Assembly: GCF_016908595.1 (NCBI RefSeq)
Contig: NZ_JAFBEC010000013.1
Coordinates: forward strand, 20,002-84,001
Direction: 5' to 3'
Length of the DNA stretch: 64,000 nt
Origin: Geomicrobium sediminis
GTDB lineage: Bacteria > Bacillota > Bacilli > Bacillales > Marinococcaceae
The number at the start of each line of letters is the position of its first letter. The first letter of the stretch is position 1. The notes beneath the pieces are model-generated. The model was not told the DNA's origin, did not search any database, and was given only the letters and a program-made list of their open reading frames with translations. Below, piece by piece: positions 9,372 through 19,379 of this stretch. Both the position numbers and the translations under genes were made by a program.

Positions 9372-9472
9372 TATGATCGCCTCTATTCTTTCAATTGTAG
9401 TCATACTATACAAGTACGATTGGTATAAATGTTTCGCGCTTCTATTGTACCATAGCGCTTCAATTCAAATAA

Positions 9473-9502
9473 GAAAAAACCCCGAATTATACATTCGGGG
9501 TC
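9473..9502 (-). terminator. Terminator of the tRNA operon
   Basis: An 8-bp perfect stem (CCCCGAAT/ATTCGGGG with a TATAC loop) is followed by a run of T on the minus strand. It lies about 70 bases past tRNA-Phe and separates the tRNA operon from walR. Confidence 0.9.
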
Positions 9503-9570
9503 TAGCTTAATACTGCTTCATAAGTTGTCGTAAGTGATTTGATTGAATATACGAATGACAGACAATCAAA

Positions 9571-9646
9571 TGGTGGCTCGAGACGGAATCGAACCGCCGA
9601 CACGTAGATTTTCAGTCTACTGCTCTACCAACTGAGCTATCGAGCC
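9571..9646 (-). tRNA. tRNA-Phe (GAA)
   Basis: 76-base cloverleaf with encoded CCA. The 7-bp acceptor stem starts GGCTCGA, the D-loop has AGCTCAGTTGGTAGAGC, the anticodon loop is CTGAAAA (anticodon GAA) and the T-arm has GGTTCGATTCC. Last gene of the three-tRNA operon; 8 bases separate it from tRNA-Asp. Confidence 0.98.
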
Positions 9647-9654
9647 AATTAAAA

Positions 9655-9730
9655 TGGCGGGCCTGACGGGAATCGAACCCGCGATCTCCTGCGTGACAGG
9701 CAGGCATGTTAACCGCTACACCACAGGCCC
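9655..9730 (-). tRNA. tRNA-Asp (GTC)
   Basis: 76 bases with encoded CCA. The acceptor stem begins GGGCCTG, the anticodon loop is CTGTCAC (anticodon GTC) and the T-arm is GGGTTCGATTCCC. Middle gene of the Lys-Asp-Phe operon. Confidence 0.98.
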
Positions 9731-9839
9731 ATATTTCAAAAAATAAGCGGCGAATCTCTTCGGCTGCCTCGTTCGGGTTGTGTACTTGGTAATACACTAC
9801 TCTTTCCTTCTTGTAGCTGATCTGTTTACAATATGTAAA

Positions 9840-9915
9840 TGGTGAGCCATGGAGGACTCGAACCTCCGACCCTCTGATTAAAAGTCAGATGCTCTACCAA
9901 CTGAGCTAATGGCTC
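9840..9915 (-). tRNA. tRNA-Lys (TTT)
   Basis: 76 bases with encoded CCA. The acceptor stem begins GAGCCAT, the anticodon loop is CTTTTAA (anticodon TTT) and the T-arm is GAGGTTCGAGTCC. First gene of the operon; the 109 bases to tRNA-Asp hold no obvious feature. Confidence 0.98.
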
Positions 9916-9943
9916 AACTACTTCCTATCGAAGGACAAGACTT

Positions 9944-9972
9944 ATCTTAGCACGCCAAATAAATTTATGCAA
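9944..9972 (-). promoter_or_regulatory. Sigma-A promoter of the tRNA operon
   Basis: On the minus strand TTGCAT (-35, 9967-9972) and TAAGAT (-10, 9944-9949) are separated by exactly 17 bases, with TGC just before the -10. It sits 29 bases upstream of the mature 5' end of tRNA-Lys. Confidence 0.85.
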
Positions 9973-10058
9973 TGCTTTTTTTGAAGTTCTTTGTAGAACT
10001 TTGTTATAAGAGACGTTGCCCTTCGCACCACTATCATTATAACCAAATGCTAAGGGAC

Positions 10059-11315
10059 TTATCCAGCTTGGAACAGATCTGTCGAGAATTCTTGGGTGGC
10101 CGGTAGACGTCGCATTTTTTTGCTTAAAATCCAATATAGAGCGACGATGAGTAGCAGCAATCCTGAAGTTACAATGACCACTCCATAGCTAAACCAAGAT
10201 CCAATAGCACCACCAATTAAAGAACCGAGTGGGGCAATGCCCGCAGCAATTCCCATGACCGCAGCCATCACCCTTCCGAGTAAATGTTCTTCTACTGCCG
10301 ATTGGATCATCACAAAAGCAATAACGTTTATACTACCTGCAGGAATGAACGCGAACACAAACAATAGCAGCACGACAATTGGCTGGCTACCGATCGCAAT
10401 GGCTATAAAACATAGACCGGTCACACTAAGAAGTGATGCGTACAAAATGGCAATTGGCACTCGTTGCAACTTGAAGAGTGACACACATGCCGCTCCAATG
10501 ATTGTTCCTAGCCCACTAGCTGCGAGCAGCATACCATAGAAATCAACGTTACCATACGTAGAACTAAATCCAGGAAGAATCGCAAACACACCTGCAATAG
10601 CAAAGTTTACGACGAGAATTCCGATAAGCAGGCGGCTAAAGAACGATTGTTTTAGTACACGCAAACCTTCCCCTAATTGTTCACCATACCCTTTTACTAG
10701 CTGTTTAACTGTCCGCTGTTCACCGTTTTCATCACGTTGCTTTGGTTTTGGTAAGCGTAATTGCATTAACAATAACGCTGAGAATAAGAACGTTGCACTG
10801 TTTACATAGAATATTGCAACACCGCCAACAACTGCAATAATGATTCCTGCAAGCGCGGTAAACAATACGTCTGTCCCTTGATAGGCGACTGAGAACAACG
10901 AGTTGCCAGTCGTAAGTTGGTCTTTCTTTAAAATCTTCGGTAGTAAGGTCAGTTGTGCAGGATAGAGGAACTGATTACAAAGAGAAACGGCTGGCATCAC
11001 AGTCAAAACAAGTGCAACCGTTAAAAAACCAAAAGCATACGCGAGCGGTAAGACGAGTAGCATGACCACTTGAATACATTGAGTGAATACGAGTAATTTC
11101 TTGATTTGAAAACGATCAATGACTGGTCCAAGTACAATTTGTAGTAGCGCTGGCATTTGCGTTAAAAATAATGCAAGACCCGAGTACATTGATGAGCCAC
11201 TCAATTCATATACGAGCCACATCGCAGCGATTGAATACAGACTGCTCCCAGCATTCGAAGCACATCGGCTCAACAATAAAACCACAAAATTAAAATTAGT
11301 AAGAATATTTTTCAT
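10059..11315 (-). CDS. MFS efflux-type transporter
   Basis: 418-residue polytopic membrane protein with about 12 hydrophobic helices. It begins NFNFVVLLLSRCASNAGSSL, has an early GPVIDRF segment matching the MFS loop 2-3 signature (G-x-x-x-D-R), and has a large middle cytoplasmic loop rich in charged residues at about 195-225. It resembles the MFS_3/EntS and macrolide-efflux branch used for drug or siderophore export; the substrate is unknown. The ArsR-like regulator 91 bases upstream on the same strand probably controls it. A direct repeat of ACGGT flanks an A-tract in that gap and could be part of an operator. Confidence 0.85.
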   Translation of the reverse strand: MKNILTNFNFVVLLLSRCASNAGSSLYSIAAMWLVYELSGSSMYSGLALFLTQMPALLQIVLGPVIDRFQIKKLLVFTQCIQVVMLLVLPLAYAFGFLTVALVLTVMPAVSLCNQFLYPAQLTLLPKILKKDQLTTGNSLFSVAYQGTDVLFTALAGIIIAVVGGVAIFYVNSATFLFSALLLMQLRLPKPKQRDENGEQRTVKQLVKGYGEQLGEGLRVLKQSFFSRLLIGILVVNFAIAGVFAILPGFSSTYGNVDFYGMLLAASGLGTIIGAACVSLFKLQRVPIAILYASLLSVTGLCFIAIAIGSQPIVVLLLFVFAFIPAGSINVIAFVMIQSAVEEHLLGRVMAAVMGIAAGIAPLGSLIGGAIGSWFSYGVVIVTSGLLLLIVALYWILSKKMRRLPATQEFSTDLFQAG

Positions 11316-11384
11316 GTGAATAACCTCTCTCGTTTTTATTTATTTACACCGTTCATTTTTTTTGACCGTTGGGCTAAAACAAAT

Positions 11385-11404
11385 GCCTATGCACGAACAT
11401 AGGC
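11385..11404 (-). terminator. Possible terminator or attenuator between regulator and MFS gene
   Basis: A perfect 7-bp stem (GCCTATG/CATAGGC, 6-base loop) lies three bases past the regulator stop. On the minus strand it is followed by a T-rich stretch (ATTTGTTTT). It could limit read-through into the MFS gene. Confidence 0.55.
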
Positions 11405-11406
11405 TT

Positions 11407-11883
11407 TCAGGAGTTGTTGTCTTTTTTATACCAATCAACATGTAACACATATTCGGATGAATAAGGGTCATCAGTAGAATATTCACCTAACGCCTTTTGA
11501 AAATCATCATTCACGCGTTTCATAAATTTCTCAAATGTTTCTTGGTCACCTCTAAACGTATTCGTCATACTTCCTTTAGATAGCAAATCACTCCCCCCGA
11601 AAAAGTCTAAAAGCTTATCGTCAACGATGTACGATTTTGCGACTGGTTGATAAAACTTCTGCATAATACCATTTTTCTCTTCTCGACGCACAATTTCAAT
11701 AATCCCATTCTTTTCGAGTTCATTTAAGTGGTAATGGATTTTGGAACGTGAGATGTCTAATTTCTCCGCTAATTGTTGCCCCGTCAATGGTTGTGTACCG
11801 AAGTTCACTAGCATTCGACTACGGAACGAATCACTAACGGCACGTACTTGCTCATACGTCGTCATTACAAATATTTCTTTCAT
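11407..11883 (-). CDS. ArsR-like winged-helix transcriptional regulator
   Basis: 158 residues. The N-terminal half is a winged helix: RMLVNFGTQPLTGQQLAEKLDISRSKIHYHLNELEKNGIIEI.. (about 22-65), where SRSKIHYHLNELE is the recognition helix, followed by a wing with an EEKNGIMQKFYQPV hairpin. The C-terminal 80 residues have no motif I recognise. No metal-binding CxC is visible, so it is ArsR-like in fold rather than a classical metal sensor. The start at 11883 has AAAGGCGTG about 10 bases upstream. It probably autoregulates and controls the MFS transporter downstream. Confidence 0.8.
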   Translation of the reverse strand: MKEIFVMTTYEQVRAVSDSFRSRMLVNFGTQPLTGQQLAEKLDISRSKIHYHLNELEKNGIIEIVRREEKNGIMQKFYQPVAKSYIVDDKLLDFFGGSDLLSKGSMTNTFRGDQETFEKFMKRVNDDFQKALGEYSTDDPYSSEYVLHVDWYKKDNNS

Positions 11884-12060
11884 TTACACATCACGCCTTT
11901 CTTACTCGGTCAACTTTATCTGACTGTATTGTATGCGAGTGACAAAGCATTTGTCAACACTTTTCTAAAAATTCAATTTTATGTCCCGATATTTTTCTCT
12001 CGTCAATCGCTTTTTTCCGCGCTATACTTGTACGTAGTTTTCAAATGGGGAGTGCACATC

Positions 12061-12555
12061 ATGATTAGACTTGCAGGAATGGAAGACCTCTCTGGTGTTG
12101 TTGCGATAGCCAAAAAAGCAACAAAGCTAATGAACGAAGAAGGAAGCGACCAATGGAATGAAGAGTACCCTACACTTCACCATTTTGCACAGGATATAAA
12201 GAAGAAGTCGCTTTACGTTTACGTCGAAGAACGAATTGAAGGGTTTATCGTTATCAATCAAGAGTTTGCCAAAGAGTACCATCAACTTTCGTGGCGCCAT
12301 CTTGACACAGACTCTATTACACTACATCGCCTCGCGGTTGACCCTACAGTACGCAACAAAGGTATTGCTGAAACACTCTTTCGTTTTGCAGAAACAGAAG
12401 CGTTAAATCAACAGCTAAAATCAATCAAAATCGATACGTATTCATTAAATACGAAAGCACAGAAGCTTTTCCAAAAACTTGGTTATTCTCAAGTAGGAGA
12501 ACTCCAAACAGAAGCACGAGAAGAGCCGTTCTTCTACTATGAAAAAGCGATCTAA
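12061..12555 (+). CDS. GNAT-family N-acetyltransferase
   Basis: 164 residues from the ATG at 12061, preceded by GGGGAGTG at good spacing; the frame is open further upstream but without a ribosome-binding site or conservation. The acetyl-CoA signature is LHRLAVDPTVRNKGIAETLFRFAE (motif A, V-x-x-x-x-R-x-x-G-x-A) at about 81-104, followed by KIDTYSLNTKAQKLFQKLGYSQVGE (motif B). The substrate is unknown. It is a stand-alone plus-strand gene between minus-strand neighbours and shares a bidirectional terminator with the aldehyde dehydrogenase. Confidence 0.88.
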   Translation: MIRLAGMEDLSGVVAIAKKATKLMNEEGSDQWNEEYPTLHHFAQDIKKKSLYVYVEERIEGFIVINQEFAKEYHQLSWRHLDTDSITLHRLAVDPTVRNKGIAETLFRFAETEALNQQLKSIKIDTYSLNTKAQKLFQKLGYSQVGELQTEAREEPFFYYEKAI

Positions 12556-12593
12556 AAAACTCACCCGCCTTTTTCTAGGCGAGTGAGTTTTTT
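12556..12593. terminator. Bidirectional terminator between acetyltransferase and aldehyde dehydrogenase
   Basis: An 11-bp stem with one mismatch (12559-12569 with 12578-12588) has an A-run on its left and a T-run on its right, so it can serve both convergent genes. Confidence 0.85.
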
Positions 12594-12605
12594 CTCATCT
12601 ATTCA

Positions 12606-14015
12606 TTAAATTTTTAGAGAGATGTACTTTGTTTCTATATATTCTTCTAATCCGTGATGTCCGCCTTCACGACCAATACCACTCTGTTTCCATCCTCCAA
12701 AAGGTGCCTGAGCAGTGGATGGACCACCATCATTTAAACCGACAATTCCATATTCAAGATCCTCACTTAAACGTACCGCCTTACCGATATCACTCGTAAA
12801 TAAATACGCTGCAAGACCGTATATTGTATCGTTCGCTCTTTGGATCGCTTCTTCCTCGGTCTTAAATGTAGCAATCGGGGCGAGTGGACCGAACGTTTCG
12901 TCGTTCATACAAGCCATCTCTTCTGTTATCCCTGTCATGACCGTTGGTGTTAAGAATAACTCACCGATTTTCTCACCGCCAGTAATGACCTTCGCTCCTT
13001 GTGATTTTGCATCTTCAATTTGTGATAGCACTTTATCAACAGCATCTGAGTCAATGAGTGGTCCGATATCCGTCTCATCATCAAGACCGTCACCAACTTT
13101 TAGTTGTTCAACGAGCACTTTTAGTTTTTCAGTAAATTCTTTCTCGACGGACTCTGCAACGTAAATACGGTTGGCACATACACACGTTTGACCTGCATTG
13201 CGGAACTTCGACGCAACCGCTTGTTCAGCTGCATTATCTAGGTCAGCGTCTTCTAAAACGATGAGCGGGGCATGACCACCGAGCTCTAATGAGATTTTCT
13301 TAATATTCTTTGACGCGCCCTCCATTAACGTACGGCCAACTTCCGTTGAACCAGTGAACGTTAACTTGCGAACACGTGGATCGTCTTGCCATACCGCAGA
13401 GATCTCGCTAGATTTACCTGTGACTACGTTAATGACACCTTTAGGGATTCCTGCTTCAACCGCTAATTCAGCGAGCTTAATAGCCGTAAGTGGCGTTTGT
13501 GTTGCTGGTTTTATGACGACTGTACACCCAACCGCGAGTGCCGGTGCTATTTTTCTCGTAATCATTGCTGCTGGGAAATTCCACGGCGTAATGACGGCGA
13601 CAACCCCAACGGCTTGTTTCGTTACGAAAATACGCTTATTCTCGGCTGACGCTGGAATCGTTTCACCATAAACACGTTTTCCTTCTTCTGCGTACCATTT
13701 AATAAATGAATTTGCATAGCCAATCTCACCACGGGATTCTTTCATTGGCTTGCCTTGTTCCTTCGTCATCGTCGTTGCTAATTCTTCTTGATGTTTATCG
13801 ATAAGATTGTGCCACTTTTCAAGCTTCTCTGAACGTTCAGCTGCGGTTAACTTTGACCACGGGCGAAATGCCTCATATGCTGCATCAACCGCTTGCTTTG
13901 CCTCACTTTTGCCTCCCTTTGGAACGGTGTCTACAATCGCCCCATTTGCAGGGTTGGTTACATCAATTTGTTCAAGGTCTGCTCCTGTCCATTCGCCATT
14001 GATTAAATGCTTCAT
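12606..14015 (-). CDS. gabD: Aldehyde dehydrogenase, succinate-semialdehyde type
   Basis: NAD(P)-dependent aldehyde dehydrogenase of 469 residues, most like the succinate-semialdehyde dehydrogenase (GabD) branch that converts succinate semialdehyde to succinate. The ATG at 14015 has AGAGGAGAG upstream; an earlier in-frame start would add unconserved residues. Visible motifs are TPWNFP (143-148), the cofactor loop FTGSTEVG (220-227), general base Glu244 (LELGG) and catalytic Cys278 in GQTCVCANR; the second Cys two residues later is typical of GabD enzymes. No GABA transaminase is adjacent; the class III aminotransferase at 27010-28380 could be a partner but is 13 kb away. Confidence 0.85.
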   Translation of the reverse strand: MKHLINGEWTGADLEQIDVTNPANGAIVDTVPKGGKSEAKQAVDAAYEAFRPWSKLTAAERSEKLEKWHNLIDKHQEELATTMTKEQGKPMKESRGEIGYANSFIKWYAEEGKRVYGETIPASAENKRIFVTKQAVGVVAVITPWNFPAAMITRKIAPALAVGCTVVIKPATQTPLTAIKLAELAVEAGIPKGVINVVTGKSSEISAVWQDDPRVRKLTFTGSTEVGRTLMEGASKNIKKISLELGGHAPLIVLEDADLDNAAEQAVASKFRNAGQTCVCANRIYVAESVEKEFTEKLKVLVEQLKVGDGLDDETDIGPLIDSDAVDKVLSQIEDAKSQGAKVITGGEKIGELFLTPTVMTGITEEMACMNDETFGPLAPIATFKTEEEAIQRANDTIYGLAAYLFTSDIGKAVRLSEDLEYGIVGLNDGGPSTAQAPFGGWKQSGIGREGGHHGLEEYIETKYISLKI

Positions 14016-14070
14016 CTTATCTCTCCTCTCTACATCATACGTAGAGTATAACGCTAGTGTCACATGAAAC

Positions 14071-14101
14071 AAAAGAAAAACGACCTTCGCAAAAGCGAAG
14101 G
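14071..14101 (-). terminator. Terminator of purA
   Basis: A 7-bp perfect GC-rich stem (CCTTCGC/GCGAAGG, AAAA tetraloop on the plus strand, 14084-14101) is followed by a T-rich tail on the minus strand, ten bases past the purA stop. Confidence 0.85.
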
Positions 14102-14111
14102 CCATTCATCA

Positions 14112-15401
14112 TCATACGCCCCAAACACCGCGTACTTCATTTGTTTGTGTACGATCAGGTCCTACAGAGAAAATGGATAGTGGAATATTCGTTAATTGGG
14201 AAACTCGTTCCGCATAATGACGCGCATTTTCAGGAAGATCACTTAACGACTTCGCTCCTGTAATGTCCTCGCTCCACCCTGGCATTTCTTCATACACTGG
14301 TTTACATTCTGCTAACACATTAAGACTAGCTGGGAATTCTTCAAGGCGTTCCCCTTGGTACTCATAAGCCGTACAGATCTTCACCGTCTCAAGACCAGAA
14401 AGCACGTCTAAACAGTTGAGGGAAAGATCTGTAATCCCACTTACGCGACGTGCATGACGTACAACGACGGAATCAAACCAACCGACACGTCTTGGTCGCC
14501 CTGTAGTCGTTCCGTATTCGTTACCAATCTTACGAATGCGATCACCAATTTCATCCGTAAGCTCTGTCGGGAATGGGCCGTCTCCAACACGAGTCGTATA
14601 TGCTTTTGAAACCCCAACAACTTTCTGGATTTTAGACGGTCCGACACCTGAACCGATCGCAACACCACCGGCAATAGGGTTTGATGATGTAACGAATGGA
14701 TACGTTCCTTGATCAATATCAAGCATAACACCTTGGGCACCCTCGAATAATACACGTCGACCTTGATCAATCGCATCATTCAATACGACAGACGTATCAC
14801 AAACGTATTGTTTTAACTTTTGACCATAATCAAAGTATTCTTCAAGAATCTCTTCTACTGTAAACCCGTTAGTCTCATAGAGTTTTTCCAATAGACGGTT
14901 TTTCTCGATCAAGTTACGTGAAAGCTTACTTTCAAATTCCGTCTTCTCTAGAAGATCAGCAATACGAATACCGATCCGAGCAGCTTTATCCATATAAGCT
15001 GGACCGATGCCTTTTTTCGTCGTGCCAATTTTGCTTGCGCCTTTACTCTCTTCTTCCACGATATCTTGTTTTATATGATAAGGAAGGATCACATGCGCAC
15101 GGTTGCTAATACGCAAATTGCTCGTATCAATGCCACGTTCTTGTAATCCAGTTAACTCTTCTACTAATGCTTTAGGATCGATGACCATGCCGTTTCCAAT
15201 TACACAAATCTTATCATCATAGAAAATCCCTGACGGTACTAGGTGAAGCTTATACGTTTCTCCACCAAATTTAATCGTATGCCCCGCGTTGTTACCACCT
15301 TGATAACGAGCAACGACTTCCGCGTTTTCTGATAAGTAATCTGTAATCTTCCCCTTGCCTTCGTCTCCCCATTGTGTACCTACAATTACGATGGATGACA
15401 A
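14112..15401 (-). CDS. purA: Adenylosuccinate synthetase
   Basis: GTP-dependent ligase joining IMP and aspartate in AMP synthesis. The P-loop-like [11 protein letters not shown] lies at the N-terminus, with [21 protein letters not shown] and the GTP-base region near the C-terminus (SVGPDRTQT). I place the start at the TTG at 15401 ([15 protein letters not shown]): AGAGGTGA lies 5-6 bases upstream, and it gives 429 residues (B. subtilis has 430). The upstream ATG would add 12 unconserved residues with no ribosome-binding site. Its own terminator follows, and the dnaB terminator precedes it. Confidence 0.96.
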   Translation of the reverse strand: MSSIVIVGTQWGDEGKGKITDYLSENAEVVARYQGGNNAGHTIKFGGETYKLHLVPSGIFYDDKICVIGNGMVIDPKALVEELTGLQERGIDTSNLRISNRAHVILPYHIKQDIVEEESKGASKIGTTKKGIGPAYMDKAARIGIRIADLLEKTEFESKLSRNLIEKNRLLEKLYETNGFTVEEILEEYFDYGQKLKQYVCDTSVVLNDAIDQGRRVLFEGAQGVMLDIDQGTYPFVTSSNPIAGGVAIGSGVGPSKIQKVVGVSKAYTTRVGDGPFPTELTDEIGDRIRKIGNEYGTTTGRPRRVGWFDSVVVRHARRVSGITDLSLNCLDVLSGLETVKICTAYEYQGERLEEFPASLNVLAECKPVYEEMPGWSEDITGAKSLSDLPENARHYAERVSQLTNIPLSIFSVGPDRTQTNEVRGVWGV

Positions 15402-15552
15402 AAGACTCACCTCTTCCGATATAATTAAATCGTTCATTATTTATCTCTTTACCGTAGTCAATTCTATCAAAAGAAACACTTCAGGTCAAAATAAACCGAA
15501 CATTTATATCAAAAAAAGGATATTCATTCGCCTTATTGTTAAATTTGTTAAC

Positions 15553-15580
15553 AAAAAAACGAAGGGTATTAACCCTCCGT
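15553..15580 (-). terminator. Terminator of dnaB
   Basis: A 9-bp stem with one mismatch (ACGAAGGGT 15559-15567 with ACCCTCCGT 15572-15580) is followed on the minus strand by a run of T, just past the dnaB stop. Confidence 0.85.
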
Positions 15581-15585
15581 TTAAG

Positions 15586-16947
15586 CTACGCACCAGGTGG
15601 TGCCATATTCTCGTCATGCCTTCGATCAAGGTTGACGAACTTGTTGTATTCTTTTATAAACGCAAGCTCTACACTACCAACAGGACCATTACGTTGTTTC
15701 GCAATAATAATTTCAATCATGTTCTGATTTTCAGCATCATGATCATAATAGTCTTCACGGAACAAAAACGAAACGATGTCCGCATCTTGCTCAATACTTC
15801 CTGACTCACGCAAGTCGCTCATCATCGGACGCTTATCTTGACGTGATTCTACACTACGTGAGAGCTGAGACAAGGCAATGACCGGTACGTCGAGCTCACG
15901 TGCAATCCCTTTTAAGTTACGAGAGATCTCAGAGACTTCTTGTTGACGACTATCAGTTCCTCGCCCTTGAATGAGTTGAAGATAATCGATTAAGATCATG
16001 CCTAACCCTTTTTCCTGCTTAAGCCTTCTACACTTCGCACGAATGTCAGCAACACGAATTCCAGGCGAATCATCGATATAAATGCCTGCTCTAGACAACG
16101 TTCCCATCGCCATTGCAAGCTTTTCCCAGTCTTCTTCAATCAACTGTCCTGTACGAAGGCGTGTACCGTCGATATTGCCTTCGGCACAGAGCATTCGTTG
16201 CACAAGTTGCGACGCTCCCATCTCCAGACTAAAGATCGCGACATTTTCATCACTTTTTGTTGCGATGTTTTGTGCAATGTTCAACGCAAACGCCGTCTTC
16301 CCCATAGATGGACGTGCAGCGACGATAATTAAGTCACTGCGTTGGAACCCTGCTGTCATTCGATCAAGCTCTTGAAACCCGCTTGAAACGCCCGTCAGTG
16401 CGTCGCCACGACCTTGCAACATTTCAATGTTGTCATACGTCTCCATTAACACGTCTTTGATGGACACGAATGCTCCTGAAGAACGACGATTCGAGACTTC
16501 TAGAATCATGCGCTCTGCATCACTTAATACGTCATCAACTTCTTGCTCCGCCTCAAATCCATCTGTTGCAATCGTCGTTGCCGTTCGAATTAATCGACGA
16601 AGCAATGATTTCTCTTCGACCGTTCTCGCATAGTGCTGAACGTTTGATGCAGTCGGCACAGCGTTCGCCAGATCGGTTAAATAGGCAACGCCACCAGCTT
16701 CTTCAAGCCACTGGCGATTTTGAAGCTCAGAGGTGACCGTGACGAGGTCTACAGGCTCGCCTTTCTCAGAGAGCTCAACCATCGCACTAAAAATTCGTTG
16801 ATGAGAAGCACGATAAAAGTCTTCAGGGCGCAAACGCTCGGTCGCAGAAACGAGGGATTCCTCTTGCAAGAAAATGGACCCTAATACTGCTTGCTCTGCT
16901 TCGATATTTTGTGGAGGAAGTCGATCCTCTTGCCATCCTTCTGTCAC
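15586..16947 (-). CDS. dnaB: Replicative DNA helicase
   Basis: Hexameric 5'-3' replicative helicase (named dnaC in B. subtilis). 453 residues starting at a GTG with GAGGTGAGGG upstream. The N-terminal DnaG-interacting domain (about 1-150, DRLPPQNIEAEQAVLGSI) is joined by a linker to the RecA-like motor with Walker A ARPSMGKTA (211-219), Walker B LGMILIDYLQLI and the DRESGSIEQDADIV motif. Length and motifs are standard. It follows rplI by 20 bases in the yybS-gdpP-rplI-dnaB operon. Confidence 0.97.
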   Translation of the reverse strand: MTEGWQEDRLPPQNIEAEQAVLGSIFLQEESLVSATERLRPEDFYRASHQRIFSAMVELSEKGEPVDLVTVTSELQNRQWLEEAGGVAYLTDLANAVPTASNVQHYARTVEEKSLLRRLIRTATTIATDGFEAEQEVDDVLSDAERMILEVSNRRSSGAFVSIKDVLMETYDNIEMLQGRGDALTGVSSGFQELDRMTAGFQRSDLIIVAARPSMGKTAFALNIAQNIATKSDENVAIFSLEMGASQLVQRMLCAEGNIDGTRLRTGQLIEEDWEKLAMAMGTLSRAGIYIDDSPGIRVADIRAKCRRLKQEKGLGMILIDYLQLIQGRGTDSRQQEVSEISRNLKGIARELDVPVIALSQLSRSVESRQDKRPMMSDLRESGSIEQDADIVSFLFREDYYDHDAENQNMIEIIIAKQRNGPVGSVELAFIKEYNKFVNLDRRHDENMAPPGA

Positions 16948-16967
16948 CGTACCCTCACCTCATTTGC

Positions 16968-17411
16968 TTATTGTTCTTTTACGTGAATGTTAACTGTCGC
17001 TGTTACCTCAGGATGAATCTTCACAGGCACTTTCGTAACTCCGAGTGTACGAATTGGCTCGCTAAGTTCAATTTTGCGTTTATCAACCTTAAAGCCTTTT
17101 TTCTTGAGCGCTTCATGAATTTGCTTTGTGGACACGGCTCCGAATAACTTACCGCCTTCACCTGCTTTAGCATTCATTTTAACGTCTGTACTTTCTAATT
17201 TTGCTTTTGTTTTTTCTGCTGCTTCACGTTCTTCTTGTAGTTTTTTATCATCGCTTTTTTGCTTTGCTTGCAAGTCTTTCATGTTGCCTGTTGAAGCTTC
17301 AACCGCTAAATCGTTCTTCAACAAATAGTTACGTGCGTATCCTTCAGACACGTCTTTCACTTCACCTTTTTTCCCTTTACCTTTAACATCTTGCTTGAAA
17401 ATTACTTTCAT
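16968..17411 (-). CDS. rplI: 50S ribosomal protein L9
   Basis: 147 residues: N-terminal RNA-binding domain with the family signature [19 protein letters not shown], a long central helix (about 40-75) and a C-terminal domain with [14 protein letters not shown]. The first 4 bases overlap the gdpP stop, indicating translational coupling. Length is normal (about 148). Confidence 0.98.
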   Translation of the reverse strand: MKVIFKQDVKGKGKKGEVKDVSEGYARNYLLKNDLAVEASTGNMKDLQAKQKSDDKKLQEEREAAEKTKAKLESTDVKMNAKAGEGGKLFGAVSTKQIHEALKKKGFKVDKRKIELSEPIRTLGVTKVPVKIHPEVTATVNIHVKEQ

Positions 17412-19375
17412 GTAGACTGACCTCCCATAGATTGATCCATTGCTTCTTTTAGTTGTTCTTCAACTTGTTCAATAGTCAGGTCATCAAACTGAGCAGCGGC
17501 GTTTGATAAATGTCCACCACCACCCAATTTCTCCATAATCACTTGAACGTTAATATCACCTAAGGAACGGGCACTCACACTCACCCGACCGTCATCTCGC
17601 CTCGATATGACAAAAGATGCTTTTACGTCATTCATCGTAAGTAACGTATCTGCCGCCTGAGCAATGAGAACAGGGTGATAAGTACGATCTTCTTCACCAC
17701 GCGCAATTGCCATTCCGCTGCCATACACTGTCGCACGGCCAATGATTTTTGATCGTTCAATATAGTTATCAAGGTCTTCTTTTAAGAGCAATTGCACCGC
17801 TGTCGTATCGGCTCCATTAGCTTTTAGGTACGACGCAGCATCAAACGTTCTAGAACCTGTACGAATGCTAAAATGCTTCGTATCGACCATCATCCCTGCA
17901 AGCATTGCCGTAGCTTCTAGCGATTCCATTTTCACTTTATTCGGTTGGTATTCAAGCAACTCCGTTACAAGCTCAGACGCTGAAGAAGCATACGGCTCCA
18001 TATACACAAGCGCTGCATTATCAATAAATTCTTCCCCGCGACGATGATGATCAAGTACAACGACTCGATGTACCCGATCAAGAAGCTTCGGCTCAATAAC
18101 AAGTGACGGTTTGTGCGTATCAACAACGACGAGAAGTGTCTGCTTCGTTAATTGTTCCAACGCTTCTGTAGGCGAAATAAACCTCGACCATAAATGCTCA
18201 TGATGTTCAACTTCATCCATAAGCTTCTGAACGTCAGGACTCACTTGATCAGGATCAAGAACGATATACGCATCTTTGTTGTTCACTTCTGCGACTTTTA
18301 ATACGCCGATACTAGCACCAATCGCATCCATATCAGGCGTTTTATGCCCCATAACGATTACTTGATTACTCTCTCTTACAAAATCCCTTAAAGCATGAGA
18401 AATAACCCGTGCTCTTACACGTGTTCGCTTTTCTACCGCGTTCGTCTTTCCGCCATAAAAACGTACTTGCCCGCTTTTCTCTTTAATTGCTACTTGATCC
18501 CCACCACGACCTAAAGCAAGATCGAGTGAAGACTGTGCGAGGGATCCGAGATCACGGAGCGTTTTCTCTCCGGTTCCAATTCCAATACTTAGCGTAATCG
18601 CTACGCGATCCTTCGATGTTTCTTCACGAATATCATCAACAATTTGGAAACGATTCGTTTCCACTTCTTGAAGAGCCCGATGGTTAAAAACGGCCATAAA
18701 ACGGTCATCATCAATGCTCCGAAGCAAAATGTCATGCTCATTTGCCCATTTGTTTAACATCGTTACGACTTTGTTTCGGAGACTACTCGTCACTTCGTCA
18801 TCTAAAGTCTGTGTAACATCATCATAGTTATCTAAATAAATAAAGCCAATAACCGTTTGTTCCTCACGATATCGCTCTTTCGTTTCAATTGTTTCTGTCA
18901 TATCAAAGAAATAAAGCAAACGCTCATCCGGTCGTTCATACACGTAATGCTCAAGATCGCCAAGCTTCAAGCGATGCTCGGTTTTTTTATCTTCAATATA
19001 GATCGGAAGATCTGATGAAATGATCGACAACGACTTCCCTAAATAATCTTCTCCGAGAAGATCACGAATATAAGGATTCGCCCATTGAATTTCAAAGTTC
19101 TGGTCATACAACACAATTCCGACTGGTAAATTCGTAACCGCTTCTTCACCTGCTCGATTGACACGGTGGGAGAGTGTTGTAATGTATTGGCTTAACTCTT
19201 GTTGGAAATTCGAACGCGCATAGAAAAAAACAACACCGATGACAATGAGTGTCACATAACCTACAACAGCAAGCATCCAATTATAAAAAAGCAACACTGT
19301 CACACTCGCTGTTGTGACTGTAAACATAAAGATCATCGGATATAAATACCAATGTTGTTTTGTTATTTCGGGCAT
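17408..19375 (-). CDS. gdpP: Cyclic-di-AMP phosphodiesterase GdpP
   Basis: 655-residue membrane-bound enzyme (YybT) that hydrolyses c-di-AMP to pApA, affecting osmotic balance and wall stress responses. Order: two N-terminal membrane helices (about 12-52), a small haem-binding-type PAS domain (about 80-165), a degenerate GGDEF domain (SIDDDRF at 220-226 replaces the catalytic GGDEF), then the DHH-DHHA1 phosphodiesterase with metal ligands His344, Asp348, Asp350, Asp419 and the DHH at 442-444, and [11 protein letters not shown] near the C-terminus. All catalytic residues are present. It lies between yybS and rplI with a 4-base overlap downstream. Confidence 0.96.
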   Translation of the reverse strand: MPEITKQHWYLYPMIFMFTVTTASVTVLLFYNWMLAVVGYVTLIVIGVVFFYARSNFQQELSQYITTLSHRVNRAGEEAVTNLPVGIVLYDQNFEIQWANPYIRDLLGEDYLGKSLSIISSDLPIYIEDKKTEHRLKLGDLEHYVYERPDERLLYFFDMTETIETKERYREEQTVIGFIYLDNYDDVTQTLDDEVTSSLRNKVVTMLNKWANEHDILLRSIDDDRFMAVFNHRALQEVETNRFQIVDDIREETSKDRVAITLSIGIGTGEKTLRDLGSLAQSSLDLALGRGGDQVAIKEKSGQVRFYGGKTNAVEKRTRVRARVISHALRDFVRESNQVIVMGHKTPDMDAIGASIGVLKVAEVNNKDAYIVLDPDQVSPDVQKLMDEVEHHEHLWSRFISPTEALEQLTKQTLLVVVDTHKPSLVIEPKLLDRVHRVVVLDHHRRGEEFIDNAALVYMEPYASSASELVTELLEYQPNKVKMESLEATAMLAGMMVDTKHFSIRTGSRTFDAASYLKANGADTTAVQLLLKEDLDNYIERSKIIGRATVYGSGMAIARGEEDRTYHPVLIAQAADTLLTMNDVKASFVISRRDDGRVSVSARSLGDINVQVIMEKLGGGGHLSNAAAQFDDLTIEQVEEQLKEAMDQSMGGQST

Positions 19376-19379
19376 ACCA

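Noticed and set aside
9978..10005. Inverted repeat AAGTTCT-N4-AGAACTT between the tRNA promoter and the MFS gene
   Set aside because: The T-run is on the wrong side for a minus-strand terminator, and there is no plus-strand gene ending there.
14056..14071. parS-like sequence AGTGTCACATGAAACA upstream of gabD
   Set aside because: Three mismatches including one in the invariant central CACGTG; unlikely to bind ParB.
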